From NCBI RefSeq assembly GCF_002086695.1, contig NZ_MVIH01000002.1:496001-560000 (forward strand): 64,000 nt of DNA. The letters run 5' to 3'. Source of the stretch: Mycolicibacterium rhodesiae. Its GTDB lineage: Bacteria; Actinomycetota; Actinomycetes; Mycobacteriales; Mycobacteriaceae. The translations under genes and the position numbers were made by a program. Below the pieces are notes generated by a model that worked only from the letters and a program-made list of their open reading frames with translations, had not been told where the DNA came from and made no database searches. Numbering within the stretch: the first letter of the stretch is position 1; each line of letters begins with the position of its first letter. Positions 53,921-63,279 of the stretch are shown piece by piece.

Positions 53921-54526
53921 GTGGCACAGTCCGAGGACCCCGAAGATTTCGTCGCGCCTGCGGCGAACCGGGTACGACCGGGAACGTTGCTGCTGGCCAA
54001 CACCGATCTCATGGAGCCGACATTTCGGCGCAGCGTGATCTACGTCGTCGAGCACAATGACGGCGGCACATTGGGTGTGGTGCTCAACCGCCCCAGCGAG
54101 ACCGCCGTGTACAACGTGTTGCCGCAGTGGTCGAAACTCGCGGCCAAGCCCAAGACGATGTTCATCGGCGGGCCGGTGAAGCGCGACGCCGCGCTGTGTC
54201 TTGGCACGCTACGGGTGGGCACCGATCCGCAGGGGATGCCCGGTCTGCGCCACGTCGCGGGCCGCATGGTGATGATCGACCTGGACGCTGATCCCGATCT
54301 GATCGCCCCGGCCGTGGAGGGGGTGCGGATCTTCGCAGGCTACTCCGGCTGGACCATCGGCCAGCTGGAGGGCGAGATCGAGCGCGACGACTGGATTGTG
54401 TTGTCCGCGTTGCCTTCCGATGTGCTGGTCGAGCCACGGGTGGACTTGTGGTCGCGGGTGTTGCGCCGCCAGCCGCTGCCGCTGTCACTGCTGGCGACGC
54501 ATCCGATCGACGTCAGCCGGAACTGA
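53921..54526 (+). CDS. YqgE/AlgH family protein (UPF0301)
   Basis: 201 residues, GTG start at 53921. Conserved signatures are VRPGTLLLANTDLM, RSVIYVVEHNDGGTLGVVLNRP and AGYSGWTIGQLEGEI. This is a widespread DUF179 family with no settled biochemical role. The last 14 bases overlap the convergent SBF-type transporter gene. Confidence 0.92.
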   Translation: MAQSEDPEDFVAPAANRVRPGTLLLANTDLMEPTFRRSVIYVVEHNDGGTLGVVLNRPSETAVYNVLPQWSKLAAKPKTMFIGGPVKRDAALCLGTLRVGTDPQGMPGLRHVAGRMVMIDLDADPDLIAPAVEGVRIFAGYSGWTIGQLEGEIERDDWIVLSALPSDVLVEPRVDLWSRVLRRQPLPLSLLATHPIDVSRN

Positions 54527-55499
54527 CCGCCGCCGCGCCGCGGCCCAGGCGGGCGGCGATCACCGCGCAGACGAACAGCTGGATCTGGTGAAACAGCATC
54601 AGCGGCAACATGATCAAGCCCACGCTGGCGGCAGGGAACAGCACCAGCGCCATGGGCAGCCCGGAGGCCAGACTCTTTTTCGACCCGCAGAACAACAGCA
54701 CGATCGCGTCTGCGCGGTCCAGCCGGGCCAGCCTGCCGGTGATCCATGTGAAGGCCAGTACCACCGCGAGCAACACCGCGCTGACCGCGGCGACCGCCAC
54801 CACCCGCCACGGCTGCACGCTGCTCCAGATGTGCTCGGTCATCCCGACCGAGAACGCGGCGTAGACGATCAGCAGGATCGAGCCGCGGTCGACCACCTTG
54901 GTCAGCGCCGCGTGCCGGGTCACCAGCGGCGCCAGCCACCGGCGCAGCAGTTGCCCGACGGCGAACGGCGCCAGCAGTTGCAGCACGATGTCTCCGATCG
55001 CGGAGCCGTCGACCCGGGGTGCCCCGCCGAGCGGCATCAGCACCAGAACGAGCAGCGGGGTCAGAAACACTCCGACGATGTTCGACAACGACGCGCTGAC
55101 GATCGCCGCCGACACGTGCCCGCGCGCCATCGAGGTGAAGGCGATCGAGGACTGCACCGTCGATGGGACCAGGCACAGGAACAGCAGCCCGGTGTACAGC
55201 TCGTCGGTCAGAACCGACGGAACCAGCGCGCGGGCCGCGAGTCCGAGCAACGGGAACACCACGAAAGTGGTGCCCAGAACCAGCAGGTGCAGCTTCCACT
55301 GCCGCACCCCGTGCCAGGCCTGCTGCGGTGAGAGTCGCGCGCCGTACAACAGGAAGAGCAGGGCGATGACGATCTTGGTTGCCAGCGACAGGGCGTCGGC
55401 CGGCGTCCCACGGGCCGGCAGCACGGTGGCCAGCGCGACGACTGCGACAAGCAGCAGCAGGAACGGGTCGAGTCCGACGCCGCGACGCAGCGCGCGCAT
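54513..55499 (-). CDS. Bile acid:sodium symporter-like transporter (YfeH type)
   Basis: 328 residues, about ten membrane helices. Family signatures: LFLLYGARLSPQQAWHG, LFLCLVPSTVQSSIAFTSMA and LFCGSKKSLASGLPMA in the second half. PF13593-type members are sodium-coupled organic anion carriers by homology; the substrate is unknown. It ends over yqgE and is preceded 16 bp upstream by the small Cys-rich membrane gene. M. tuberculosis lacks a gene at this place between Rv0038 and Rv0039c. Confidence 0.85.
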   Translation of the reverse strand: MRALRRGVGLDPFLLLLVAVVALATVLPARGTPADALSLATKIVIALLFLLYGARLSPQQAWHGVRQWKLHLLVLGTTFVVFPLLGLAARALVPSVLTDELYTGLLFLCLVPSTVQSSIAFTSMARGHVSAAIVSASLSNIVGVFLTPLLVLVLMPLGGAPRVDGSAIGDIVLQLLAPFAVGQLLRRWLAPLVTRHAALTKVVDRGSILLIVYAAFSVGMTEHIWSSVQPWRVVAVAAVSAVLLAVVLAFTWITGRLARLDRADAIVLLFCGSKKSLASGLPMALVLFPAASVGLIMLPLMLFHQIQLFVCAVIAARLGRGAAAVSSG

Positions 55500-55515
55500 C
55501 AGGTCGCCGAGCGAC

Positions 55516-55857
55516 TCACTTGCAGGACAGCGTGCAGCTCGCGCAGCTCCCTGCGCAGCCGCTGGCCTGAGCTTCCCGTCGCGCGGCGTATCGGGCGCCC
55601 TGCCAGGAGCCGGCGCCGATCGTTCCCAGAGCGCCGATCACGCAGACGATCAGAACCAGCAGCCCCGTGCGTGCGGGTGCGGCCAGCGCGACCACTCCGC
55701 CCGCCGCCAGCATCACTGCCGCGGCCAGTTGGGTCGGTGCGACCGCACGCGTGACCTGGGCGGTGACGTCAGCGCCGGGCGGTCGGGTCAGTGTCCACGC
55801 GCCCGAGCCGCCGACAAGGACGGCCATTCCCAGGCACACCAGGCCGACGATGAACAT
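55516..55857 (-). CDS. Small membrane protein with Cys-rich tail (Rv0039c-like)
   Basis: 113 residues, three hydrophobic segments (~2-22, ~42-62, ~66-86) and a C-terminal tail CAGSCASCTLSCK with four cysteines in 13 residues, which could hold a metal or an iron-sulfur-like site, or form disulfides. No assigned function. It lies 23 bp downstream of the mtc28 stop on the same strand. Confidence 0.75.
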   Translation of the reverse strand: MFIVGLVCLGMAVLVGGSGAWTLTRPPGADVTAQVTRAVAPTQLAAAVMLAAGGVVALAAPARTGLLVLIVCVIGALGTIGAGSWQGARYAARREAQASGCAGSCASCTLSCK

Positions 55858-55880
55858 GGGGCCACAATACGAGCCCGGGT

Positions 55881-56828
55881 TCAGTGCGGCAGAGCGGGCA
55901 CCGCCGGAAGGACGGCCGGAGCGGGTGCGGGGGCCGGTGCCGACGCATCGGTCAGCGGCGCCGCGGCAGGTGCGGGGGCTGGGGCGGCCGTCGGCGACGA
56001 GACCCGGAAGCCGTTGACGATGGCGTCGGTCGCATCCGCGGTGGCGACCACCTGGTTGGCGGCGGTCGTCACGTACAGCGACACCAGGTAGCGGTCCGGC
56101 CCGGACTGGGCGATGACGTGGCGGCGCGAGGTGTTCAGCGTCATGTCGTTCTCGCGGTAGGTGCCCTCGATCAGCGACGACGGGAAACCGCCGAAATCGG
56201 CCAGCGAGGCGTCAGTGGCCTGCCAGTTGAACAGCTGCTGGCTGTCCACGTAGCCGTGGGTGATGGCTTCCTTCGGATCGAAGTCACCGACCAGCTTGTA
56301 GACCTTCAACTGGGCGTTCGAGGTGTACAGCCCGTCGCCGCCGAGCCGGTCGGCGAGCACGGTGAACGCGTCGGGCACGTTCGGATCGGGTACGACGGTC
56401 CAGCCGCGCGGCATGGGAAGCACCAGGTTGAGCGCAGTGAATCCGCTGGCCTTCTGCGGCTCCATCTTGACGCCCTTGTCCTTGAAGAAGTCGGCAAGGG
56501 TGCCCGACGCGGCCGGGGCCAGGGTCTCCGGAGCTGCCACGGCAGGCGCGATGGCCGGGGCGGCGACCTGCGGAACAGCGGCGACCTGCGGAACAGCGGC
56601 GACCTGTGGGACGGCGGCCGGTGCCGCGGCGGGCGCGGCGGCGGGGACGGCGTTCGCATCCGCGACCTCGGGGGCGACCGTGACGGTCTGGGTGACGGTG
56701 ACGGGCGCGGGCAGAACGGGAACGACCGGATCCGCTGACGCGTTCGCGCCGGTGAAACCGAGGACGGCGGCCGTACCGGCGGCCATCCCACCTACTACCA
56801 CCCGCCAATTACGGGCATTCGTGATCAT
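55881..56828 (-). CDS. mtc28: Secreted Pro-rich antigen Mtc28 (LpqN/LpqT family)
   Basis: 315 residues from ATG 56828 (AGGA nine bases upstream). A signal peptide (~10-36, ending GANASA) is followed by an Ala/Pro/Val-rich stretch with tandem AAVPQV units, then an LpqN-type domain (~115-265, [28 protein letters not shown]). A second Pro/Ala tail closes the protein. The M. tuberculosis homologue is the exported 28-kDa proline-rich antigen; biochemical role unknown. It is divergent from leuS across a 223-bp gap. Confidence 0.9.
   Translation of the reverse strand: MITNARNWRVVVGGMAAGTAAVLGFTGANASADPVVPVLPAPVTVTQTVTVAPEVADANAVPAAAPAAAPAAVPQVAAVPQVAAVPQVAAPAIAPAVAAPETLAPAASGTLADFFKDKGVKMEPQKASGFTALNLVLPMPRGWTVVPDPNVPDAFTVLADRLGGDGLYTSNAQLKVYKLVGDFDPKEAITHGYVDSQQLFNWQATDASLADFGGFPSSLIEGTYRENDMTLNTSRRHVIAQSGPDRYLVSLYVTTAANQVVATADATDAIVNGFRVSSPTAAPAPAPAAAPLTDASAPAPAPAPAVLPAVPALPH
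56559..56613. repeat. Tandem 18-bp repeat coding for AAVPQV
   Basis: About three copies of an 18-base unit (GCGGCGACCTGCGGAACA on the plus strand), the last diverged, within mtc28. It encodes consecutive AAVPQV units in the Pro/Ala linker and is a likely site of length variation. Confidence 0.75.
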
Positions 56829-57037
56829 CGCAACTGTCCTTTTCGACACGGTCGGGCCAGGTAAGACCCCTTGTCAGGAGGCCGACTGTATCGGCCCGCC
56901 GGGCAGGCCGGATAGGGCTGGAACAGAGCTGGAACCAACCGTCGACCGCACTGCAATCCATCCGAGACCGGGCTGTTGCACAGGGTGCGACCAGGGTCAC
57001 ACAGCGCTATCGCGGGGGTGGACCGGTGAACGGCCCT

Positions 57038-57043
57038 TATACC
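57038..57043 (+). promoter_or_regulatory. Possible leuS -10 element (leaderless mRNA)
   Basis: TATACC lies eight bases before the leuS GTG at 57052, and there is no ribosome site. A start of transcription at the start codon is plausible; the last base departs from TANNNT. Confidence 0.35.
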
Positions 57044-57051
57044 CTGTGTGC

Positions 57052-59931
57052 GTGACCGAAACCCCGACCGCCGCACCGCAGGGCAGCGCAGACGCCGACA
57101 CCCCGCGGTTCCGCTACACCGCCGAGCTGGCCGGACGGATCGAGCGCACCTGGCAGGACAACTGGCAGTGGTGGGGCACCTTCAATGTCCCGAACCCGGT
57201 CGGGTCGCTGGCACCCGCCGACGGGTCGGCCGTCGCGGACGACAAGATGTTCGTCCAGGACATGTTCCCCTACCCTTCCGGTGAGGGTCTGCATGTCGGA
57301 CATCCGCTGGGTTACATCGCCACCGACGTCTACGCACGCTATTTCCGGATGACCGGACGCAATGTGTTGCACGCGTTGGGTTTCGACGCCTTCGGCCTGC
57401 CCGCCGAGCAGTATGCGATCCAGACCGGCACCCATCCGCGGATCCGCACCGAGGCCAATATCGTCAACTTCCGCCGCCAGCTGGGCAGACTCGGCCTGGG
57501 GCACGACCAGCGGCGCAGCTTCTCGACCACCGACGTGGACTTCTACAAGTGGACCCAGTGGATCTTCCTGCAGATCTACAACGCCTGGTTCGACACCGAG
57601 CAGAACAAGGCGCGCCCGATCGCCGATCTGGTCGCCGAATTCGATTCCGGCGCACGCACTCTGGACGACGGCAGGCAATGGTCCGCCCTGTCCGCGGGTG
57701 AGCGAGCAGACGTCATCGACGGCTACCGGTTGGTCTACTTGGCCGATTCGCTGGTGAACTGGTGCCCGGGGCTTGGCACCGTGCTCGCCAACGAAGAGGT
57801 CACCTCCGAGGGTCGCAGCGAGCGCGGCAACTTCCCGGTGTTCCGCAAGCGGTTACGGCAGTGGATGATGCGCATCACCGCCTACTCCGATCGGCTGCTC
57901 GACGATCTCGAGGTGCTGGACTGGCCGGAGAAGGTCAAGACCATGCAGCGCAATTGGATCGGCCGATCCACCGGAGCGTCGGTGCTGTTCGACGCCGACG
58001 GCGCGGACATCGAGGTCTTCACCACCAGGCCCGACACCCTGTTCGGGGCCACCTACCTGGTGCTGGCTCCCGAGCATGAGCTGGTCGACCAGCTCGTCGC
58101 CGCGCAGTGGCCGGACGGGGTGGACCCGCGGTGGACCAACGGTGCCGACACCCCGGCCGCGGCGGTCGCTGCCTATCGGCGCTCTATCGCGGCCAAGTCC
58201 GACCTGGAACGCCAGGAGAACAAGACGAAGACCGGCGTCTTCCTGGGTGTCTATGCGACCAATCCGGCTGACGGGCAACAAGTTCCGATCTTCATCGCCG
58301 ACTACGTCCTGGTCGGCTACGGTACCGGCGCGATCATGGCGGTCCCAGGACACGATCAGCGGGACTGGGAGTTCGCTACCGAGTTCGGCCTGCCGATCGT
58401 CGAGGTGATCTCTGGTGGCGACATCTCCGAGGCGGCCTACACCGGTGACGGTGCGCTGGTGAACTCGCAGTACCTCGACGGCCTGACGGTCCAAGACGCC
58501 AAGAAGGTGATCACCGAGCGGTTGGAGGCGGACGGACGTGGCCGCGCCCGCGTCGAATACAAGCTGCGGGACTGGCTTTTCGCGCGGCAGCGGTACTGGG
58601 GCGAGCCGTTCCCGATCGTGTACGACGCCGACGGCCGGGCGCATCCGCTGCCCGAATCGGCGCTTCCGGTGGAGCTGCCCGACATCGCCGACTACGCGCC
58701 GGTGATGTTCGACCCGGACGACGCCGACAGCGAGCCGTCCCCGCCGCTGAACAAGGCGGACGAGTGGGTGCACGTCGAACTGGATCTCGGTGACGGCCTG
58801 CAGACCTACACCCGCGACACCAATGTGATGCCGCAGTGGGCGGGCAGCTCCTGGTACGAGCTGCGTTACGCGGACCCACACAACCCGGATACGTTCTGCG
58901 CCAAGGAGAACGAGCAGTATTGGATGGGCCCGCGGCCGGCCGAGCACGGCCCGGACGACCCCGGGGGAGTGGACGTCTACGTCGGCGGTGTCGAGCACGC
59001 GGTGCTGCACCTGCTGTACTGCCGGTTCTGGCACAAGGTGCTGCACGACCTCGGACATGTCAGCTCTCGCGAGCCGTACCGCCGCCTGGTCAATCAGGGC
59101 TACATCCAGGCGTTCGCCTACACCGACTCCCGCGGTGCTTACGTACCGGCCGCCGATGTCGTCGAGCGGGACGGGAAGTTCTTCCTGCCTGGCGACGACG
59201 GCGACGCTCGCCCGGAAATGGAGGTGTTCCAGGAGTTCGGCAAGATCGGCAAGAGCCTGAAGAACTCGATCTCCCCGGACGAGATCTGCGACGGCTACGG
59301 AGCCGACACGCTGCGGGTGTACGAGATGTCGATGGGCCCGCTGGAGGCGTCCCGGCCCTGGGCGACCAAGGACGTCGTCGGCGCCTACCGCTTCCTGCAA
59401 CGGGTGTGGCGGCTGGTAATCGACGAGTCCACCGGCGAGACAAGGGTTTCCGAGCACGAGGCGCTCGACGAGGACACCCTGCGGCTGCTGCACCGCACGA
59501 TCGAGGGTGTGTCCGAGGACTACGCGGGCCTGCGCAACAACACCGCCGCGGCCAAGCTGATCGAGTACACCAATTACCTCACCAAGGAGGGCATCAGCGC
59601 GCGGGCGGCACTGGAGCCGCTGGTGTTGATGGTCGCGCCGCTCTCGCCGCACCTGGCCGAGGAACTCTGGCAGCGGCTGGGGCATCCGAAGTCGTTGGCG
59701 CACGGGCCTTTTCCGGTGGCTGACCCGCAGTACCTGGTGGACGACACCGTCGAGTACCCGGTCCAGGTCAACGGCAAGGTCCGCGGACGCATCACCGTTG
59801 CCGCCGATGCCGACAAGGCCGGTCTCGAAGCGGCCGCGCTCGCCGACGAGAAGGTCCAGGCCTTCCTGGCCGGTGCCACCCCGAAGAAGGTGATCGTGGT
59901 GCCGGGCCGACTGGTCAACCTGGTCGTCTAG
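57052..59931 (+). CDS. leuS: Leucyl-tRNA synthetase
   Basis: 959 residues from GTG 57052; the open frame reaches far upstream through the region antisense to mtc28 and was discarded. It charges tRNA-Leu with leucine. The HIGH motif appears as HVGH ([12 protein letters not shown]), the KMSKS region as KIGKSLKNS; the editing domain (~250-440, [19 protein letters not shown] and [18 protein letters not shown]) is complete. The C-terminal anticodon region ends [13 protein letters not shown]. Confidence 0.97.
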   Translation: MTETPTAAPQGSADADTPRFRYTAELAGRIERTWQDNWQWWGTFNVPNPVGSLAPADGSAVADDKMFVQDMFPYPSGEGLHVGHPLGYIATDVYARYFRMTGRNVLHALGFDAFGLPAEQYAIQTGTHPRIRTEANIVNFRRQLGRLGLGHDQRRSFSTTDVDFYKWTQWIFLQIYNAWFDTEQNKARPIADLVAEFDSGARTLDDGRQWSALSAGERADVIDGYRLVYLADSLVNWCPGLGTVLANEEVTSEGRSERGNFPVFRKRLRQWMMRITAYSDRLLDDLEVLDWPEKVKTMQRNWIGRSTGASVLFDADGADIEVFTTRPDTLFGATYLVLAPEHELVDQLVAAQWPDGVDPRWTNGADTPAAAVAAYRRSIAAKSDLERQENKTKTGVFLGVYATNPADGQQVPIFIADYVLVGYGTGAIMAVPGHDQRDWEFATEFGLPIVEVISGGDISEAAYTGDGALVNSQYLDGLTVQDAKKVITERLEADGRGRARVEYKLRDWLFARQRYWGEPFPIVYDADGRAHPLPESALPVELPDIADYAPVMFDPDDADSEPSPPLNKADEWVHVELDLGDGLQTYTRDTNVMPQWAGSSWYELRYADPHNPDTFCAKENEQYWMGPRPAEHGPDDPGGVDVYVGGVEHAVLHLLYCRFWHKVLHDLGHVSSREPYRRLVNQGYIQAFAYTDSRGAYVPAADVVERDGKFFLPGDDGDARPEMEVFQEFGKIGKSLKNSISPDEICDGYGADTLRVYEMSMGPLEASRPWATKDVVGAYRFLQRVWRLVIDESTGETRVSEHEALDEDTLRLLHRTIEGVSEDYAGLRNNTAAAKLIEYTNYLTKEGISARAALEPLVLMVAPLSPHLAEELWQRLGHPKSLAHGPFPVADPQYLVDDTVEYPVQVNGKVRGRITVAADADKAGLEAAALADEKVQAFLAGATPKKVIVVPGRLVNLVV

Positions 59932-59946
59932 CGATTTCGGCGCGCG

Positions 59947-60615
59947 CTAGCCGCGCGGCCGGACCACCACCTGGTGGGTGTGCGCGTCGGGCGGGCTGGC
60001 GATCACCTCGGCGACGATCCGGGCCACCGTCGAGGCCTTGAGGAACTTCGCCGGGTCGTACCGCCCGCCTTCGTAGGCGACCAGGTCCTGCTGCATCTCG
60101 GTGTCGACCCGGCCGGGGTGCACGCTGGTGACCCGCAATTCTGGGACGTCGGCGCGCAGGGAGTCGGCGAACGCACGCTGGGCGAACTTGCTCGCCGAGT
60201 AGGCGGCCAGCCCGGGCGAGGCGTTCAGCCCGGCGCCGGAGTTGATGAAGACGACGTGACCGCGGGCCGCACGCAGCGCCGGGAGCAGCGCCTGGGTGAG
60301 GGCGACGGCGCCGGTCACGTTGACCTCGAAGCAGGCCCGCCACTGCTCGGGCGTCGACTCGTCGAACCGTCCCGGGTATGCCACACCGGCGTTGTGGACC
60401 AGCACGTCCAGTTCGGCGAGCGGTTCGGCGGCGGCCTCGATCCCGTCGGGATCGGTGAGGTCCAGCGGCCAGGTGGTGGCGCCGAGGCGGGTGGCGACGG
60501 CGTCCAGACGATCGGACGGACGGCCCGCCAGCAGCAGTGTGTGGGTGGGGGCCAGAGCGTCGGCGATCGCGGATCCGATCCCGCCGCCGGCACCGGTGAT
60601 CAACGCGGTCGGCAC
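59947..60615 (-). CDS. Short-chain dehydrogenase/reductase
   Basis: 222 residues from GTG 60615. Rossmann motif TGAGGGIGSAI, NAG motif VLVHNAGVA, catalytic Ser/Tyr/Lys in INSGAGLN and YSASKFA. An Arg after the second strand (LLAGRPSDRL) suggests NADPH use (inference). It is short for the family. Upstream TAGGGT seven bases before the GTG indicates a leaderless mRNA. Divergent from the hydrolase gene, convergent with leuS. Substrate unknown. Confidence 0.88.
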   Translation of the reverse strand: MPTALITGAGGGIGSAIADALAPTHTLLLAGRPSDRLDAVATRLGATTWPLDLTDPDGIEAAAEPLAELDVLVHNAGVAYPGRFDESTPEQWRACFEVNVTGAVALTQALLPALRAARGHVVFINSGAGLNASPGLAAYSASKFAQRAFADSLRADVPELRVTSVHPGRVDTEMQQDLVAYEGGRYDPAKFLKASTVARIVAEVIASPPDAHTHQVVVRPRG

Positions 60616-60622
60616 ACATGCC

Positions 60623-60628
60623 ACCCTA
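60623..60628 (-). promoter_or_regulatory. SDR gene -10 element (leaderless mRNA)
   Basis: TAGGGT on the minus strand, with seven bases to the GTG at 60615 and no ribosome site, matches the usual mycobacterial leaderless promoter layout. Confidence 0.45.
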
Positions 60629-60668
60629 CCGACGCGCGTTTCGCAGGTTCGCGCCGCAGAATGAACGC

Positions 60669-62009
60669 GTGGCATACGACCCGAGCTTCGGACCGACACA
60701 GTTGGCGGCCCGCGCGGCCTACCTTCTGCGCGGTAACGACCTGGGTGTGATGACCTCCGCGGCGCCGCTGCTCTACCCGCACATGTGGAGTTGGGACGCC
60801 GCGTTCGTCGCCGTCGGACTGGCCCCGCTGAGTGTCGAGCGTGCGGTCGTCGAACTGGACACCCTGCTGTCCGCGCAGTGGACCAACGGGATGATCCCGC
60901 ACATCGTGTTCGCCAACGGCGTCGACGGGTACTTCCCCGGCCCGGCCCGTTGGGCTACCTCGGCGCTCGCAGCGCACGCCCCGCGCACCCGGCACACCTC
61001 GGGGATAACCCAGCCGCCGGTGCATGCCATTGCGGTGCAACGCATTCTGGATCGCGCCCGTACCAGGGGCCGGTCCACCCGCGCGGTCGCCGAGTCGTTC
61101 CTGGACCGCCGGTGGCCGGATCTGGTGCGCTGGCACCGCTGGCTGGCCGAGGCGCGCGACCAGAACGAGCACGGTCGCGTCACGCTCTATCACGGGTGGG
61201 AGTCCGGCATGGACAACTCGCCGCGCTGGGATTCCGCGTACGCCAACGTGATTCCCGGCAATCTTCCGGAGTATCAGCGCGAGGACACCCACATCGTCAC
61301 CGACGCCAGCCAGCGCCCGTCGGACACCGAGTACGACCGGTATCTGTGGTTGCTCGAGGAGATGAAGTCGGTCCGTTACGACGACGATCTGCTGCCGAAG
61401 GTGATGAGTTTCGCCGTCGAAGATGTCTTCGTGTCAGCGATTTTCGCGGTCGCCTGCGATGTGCTGGCCAATATCGGCGAGGACTACAAGCGGCCCAACG
61501 CCGACGTCCGCGACCTGTACTCGTGGGCTGAGCGGTTCCGGACCGGCGTCGTCGAGACCACCGACCAAAGGACCGGTGCCGCACGCGATTTCGACGTGAG
61601 AGCGGACAAGTGGATCGCGACGGAGACGGCCGCGCAGTTCGCCCCGCTGCTGTGCGGCGGCCTGCCGCACGATCGGGAACGGGCGTTGTTGCGCGTGCTG
61701 GAGGGCCCGCGGTTCTGCGGGCATCCGGACCTGCGGTACGCGGTGATCCCGTCGACGTCGCCGGTGTCCAAGGACTTTCGGCCGCGCGAGTACTGGCGCG
61801 GGCCGGTCTGGCCGGTGTTGACGTGGTTGTTCTCGTGGGCTTTCGCGCGCCGCGGATGGTCGGAGCGTTCGCTGTTGCTTCGGCAGGAAGGCCTTAGGCA
61901 GGCCAGCGACGGCACCTTCGCCGAGTACTACGAACCGTTCACCGGCGAGCCGCTCGGCAGCATGCAACAGTCCTGGACCGCGGCCGCGGTCCTCGACTGG
62001 CTGGGTTAG
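60669..62009 (+). CDS. ggH: Glucosylglycerate hydrolase (GH63)
   Basis: 446 residues from GTG 60669, the same length as the characterised Mycobacterium hassiacum enzyme as I recall it. An (alpha/alpha)6 barrel hydrolyses glucosylglycerate to glucose and glycerate. The acid and base of that enzyme, Asp182 and Glu419, are present at the same numbers here (D182 in GMDNSPRWD, E419 in FAEYYEPF). PHMWSWDAAF and SKDFRPREYWRGPVWPV are substrate-side signatures. Glucosylglycerate accumulates in nitrogen-starved mycobacteria and is used up when nitrogen returns. It converges on a MarR gene with a 7-bp gap. Confidence 0.9.
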   Translation: MAYDPSFGPTQLAARAAYLLRGNDLGVMTSAAPLLYPHMWSWDAAFVAVGLAPLSVERAVVELDTLLSAQWTNGMIPHIVFANGVDGYFPGPARWATSALAAHAPRTRHTSGITQPPVHAIAVQRILDRARTRGRSTRAVAESFLDRRWPDLVRWHRWLAEARDQNEHGRVTLYHGWESGMDNSPRWDSAYANVIPGNLPEYQREDTHIVTDASQRPSDTEYDRYLWLLEEMKSVRYDDDLLPKVMSFAVEDVFVSAIFAVACDVLANIGEDYKRPNADVRDLYSWAERFRTGVVETTDQRTGAARDFDVRADKWIATETAAQFAPLLCGGLPHDRERALLRVLEGPRFCGHPDLRYAVIPSTSPVSKDFRPREYWRGPVWPVLTWLFSWAFARRGWSERSLLLRQEGLRQASDGTFAEYYEPFTGEPLGSMQQSWTAAAVLDWLG

Positions 62010-62016
62010 AAGCCCT

Positions 62017-62475
62017 TTAGCTCTCGGCCTGCTCGGCCAACCGCTCGAGCGGCCGCAGTGCCTTGGCCAAGGTCTCCCGCTCCTCGTCGCTCAGCTTCGA
62101 GAGCAACGCGGCCAGGTTGGCCCGCCGGACCGCCAGCGCCTCGCGGTGCTGCACCAGCCCCTGCGGCGTGACCTCGACGAGCACTGCCCTCAGGTCCGAT
62201 GGATCGCGCGACCGCTTGACCAGACCGAGTTTCTCCAGCCGGCGGATCGCCACGGTGGTGGTTGGGGTGCGCACCCGTTCGCGTGCGGCCAGCTCGGTCA
62301 TCCGGATCGGACCCTGATCCAGCAGGGTCAGCAGGATGGACAGCTGTGCGAGGGTGAGGTCGGCTCCGGCGGTGGTCGACTTGGTGTCGGCGCGGCGCAA
62401 GACCGAAAAGAGCTTCGACAGGACCCGCTGTAGGTCCCCGGACAGGTCAGTGACCTGCGGCTCGGCCTCAATCAT
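62017..62475 (-). CDS. MarR-family transcriptional regulator (Rv0042c-like)
   Basis: 152 residues with a winged helix-turn-helix: LTLAQLSILLTLLDQGPIRM, recognition helix RTPTTTVAIRRLEKLGL, wing KRSRDPSDLRAVLVEVT. It should bind DNA as a dimer and respond to a small ligand that is not identifiable. It lies 63 bp downstream of the ABC transporter on the same strand and converges on ggH; whether it controls either is unknown. Confidence 0.9.
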   Translation of the reverse strand: MIEAEPQVTDLSGDLQRVLSKLFSVLRRADTKSTTAGADLTLAQLSILLTLLDQGPIRMTELAARERVRTPTTTVAIRRLEKLGLVKRSRDPSDLRAVLVEVTPQGLVQHREALAVRRANLAALLSKLSDEERETLAKALRPLERLAEQAES

Positions 62476-62538
62476 AGTTCGCTAGTCTAACCGGTCCGCG
62501 GTTGTCAACCGCGCGATACGCGGTATTACGCGGCCGAG

Positions 62539-63279
62539 TTAAAGAACTTGCGACAGGAAGCGCTGCAGACGCTCGGTCTCGGCGGCGCTGAAGATGCGAT
62601 CCGGCGGCCCGGATTCGACCACCTGGCCGTAGTCCATGAAGACCACCGAGTCCGCCGTCGACTGGGCGAAGCCCATTTCGTGGGTGACGACGACCATCGT
62701 CATCCCGTCCGAACCCAGCTCGGCGATCAGCGTGAGGATCCCTTTGACCAGTTCAGGGTCGAGCGCCGAGGTGGCCTCGTCGAAGAACATCACCTGTGGC
62801 GCCATCGCCAGCGTCCGCGCGATCGCGACCCGCTGCTGCTGACCACCGGAGAGTGTGGCCGGCCGAACCTCGGCTTTGTGCTTCAACCCGACCCGGTCCA
62901 GCTGGGCGAGCGCGAGTTCGCGGGATTCCTCGGCAGACAGCCGCTTGAGCTTGCGCGGCCCGAGCGCGACGTTGTCCACCACGCTGCGATGCGGGAAGAG
63001 GTTGAACTGCTGGAACACCATGCCGATGCGTTGCCGGAGCGCATCGGGATCGTCGTGCAACACCGACTTGCCGTCGAGCAGGATGTCCCCGCGGTCCGGC
63101 TCGTAGAGCCGGTTGAGCGTGCGCAGCAGTGTGGATTTGCCCGACCCCGACGGGCCGATGACCGCCGTCGTGGCGCCGGCGGGCACCTCTAGGTCCACGC
63201 CGCGCAAGACCTTGTTGGTGCCGAACGCGAGGTGAATGTCCTTGCAGGCCAGCGAAACCGGTTCATGAAGTGACGCCAT
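62539..63279 (-). CDS. Amino-acid-type ABC transporter ATPase
   Basis: 246 residues from ATG 63279, which overlaps the permease stop (ATGA). Walker A GPSGSGKST, Q-loop FQQFNLF, signature LSGGQQQRVAIA, Walker B VMFFDEATSALDPE, H-loop VTHEM. The sequence is of the polar-amino-acid (GlnQ/HisP) class. The longer open frame to 63999 merely reads through the permease in another frame. Confidence 0.93.
   Translation of the reverse strand: MASLHEPVSLACKDIHLAFGTNKVLRGVDLEVPAGATTAVIGPSGSGKSTLLRTLNRLYEPDRGDILLDGKSVLHDDPDALRQRIGMVFQQFNLFPHRSVVDNVALGPRKLKRLSAEESRELALAQLDRVGLKHKAEVRPATLSGGQQQRVAIARTLAMAPQVMFFDEATSALDPELVKGILTLIAELGSDGMTMVVVTHEMGFAQSTADSVVFMDYGQVVESGPPDRIFSAAETERLQRFLSQVL

Noticed and set aside
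56323..57051. 243-codon N-terminal extension of leuS
   Set aside because: It is antisense to mtc28 and unlike any LeuS; the GTG at 57052 matches the family start.
57853..59703. 616-codon open frame opposite leuS
   Set aside because: Antisense to the complete LeuS sequence; no family similarity.
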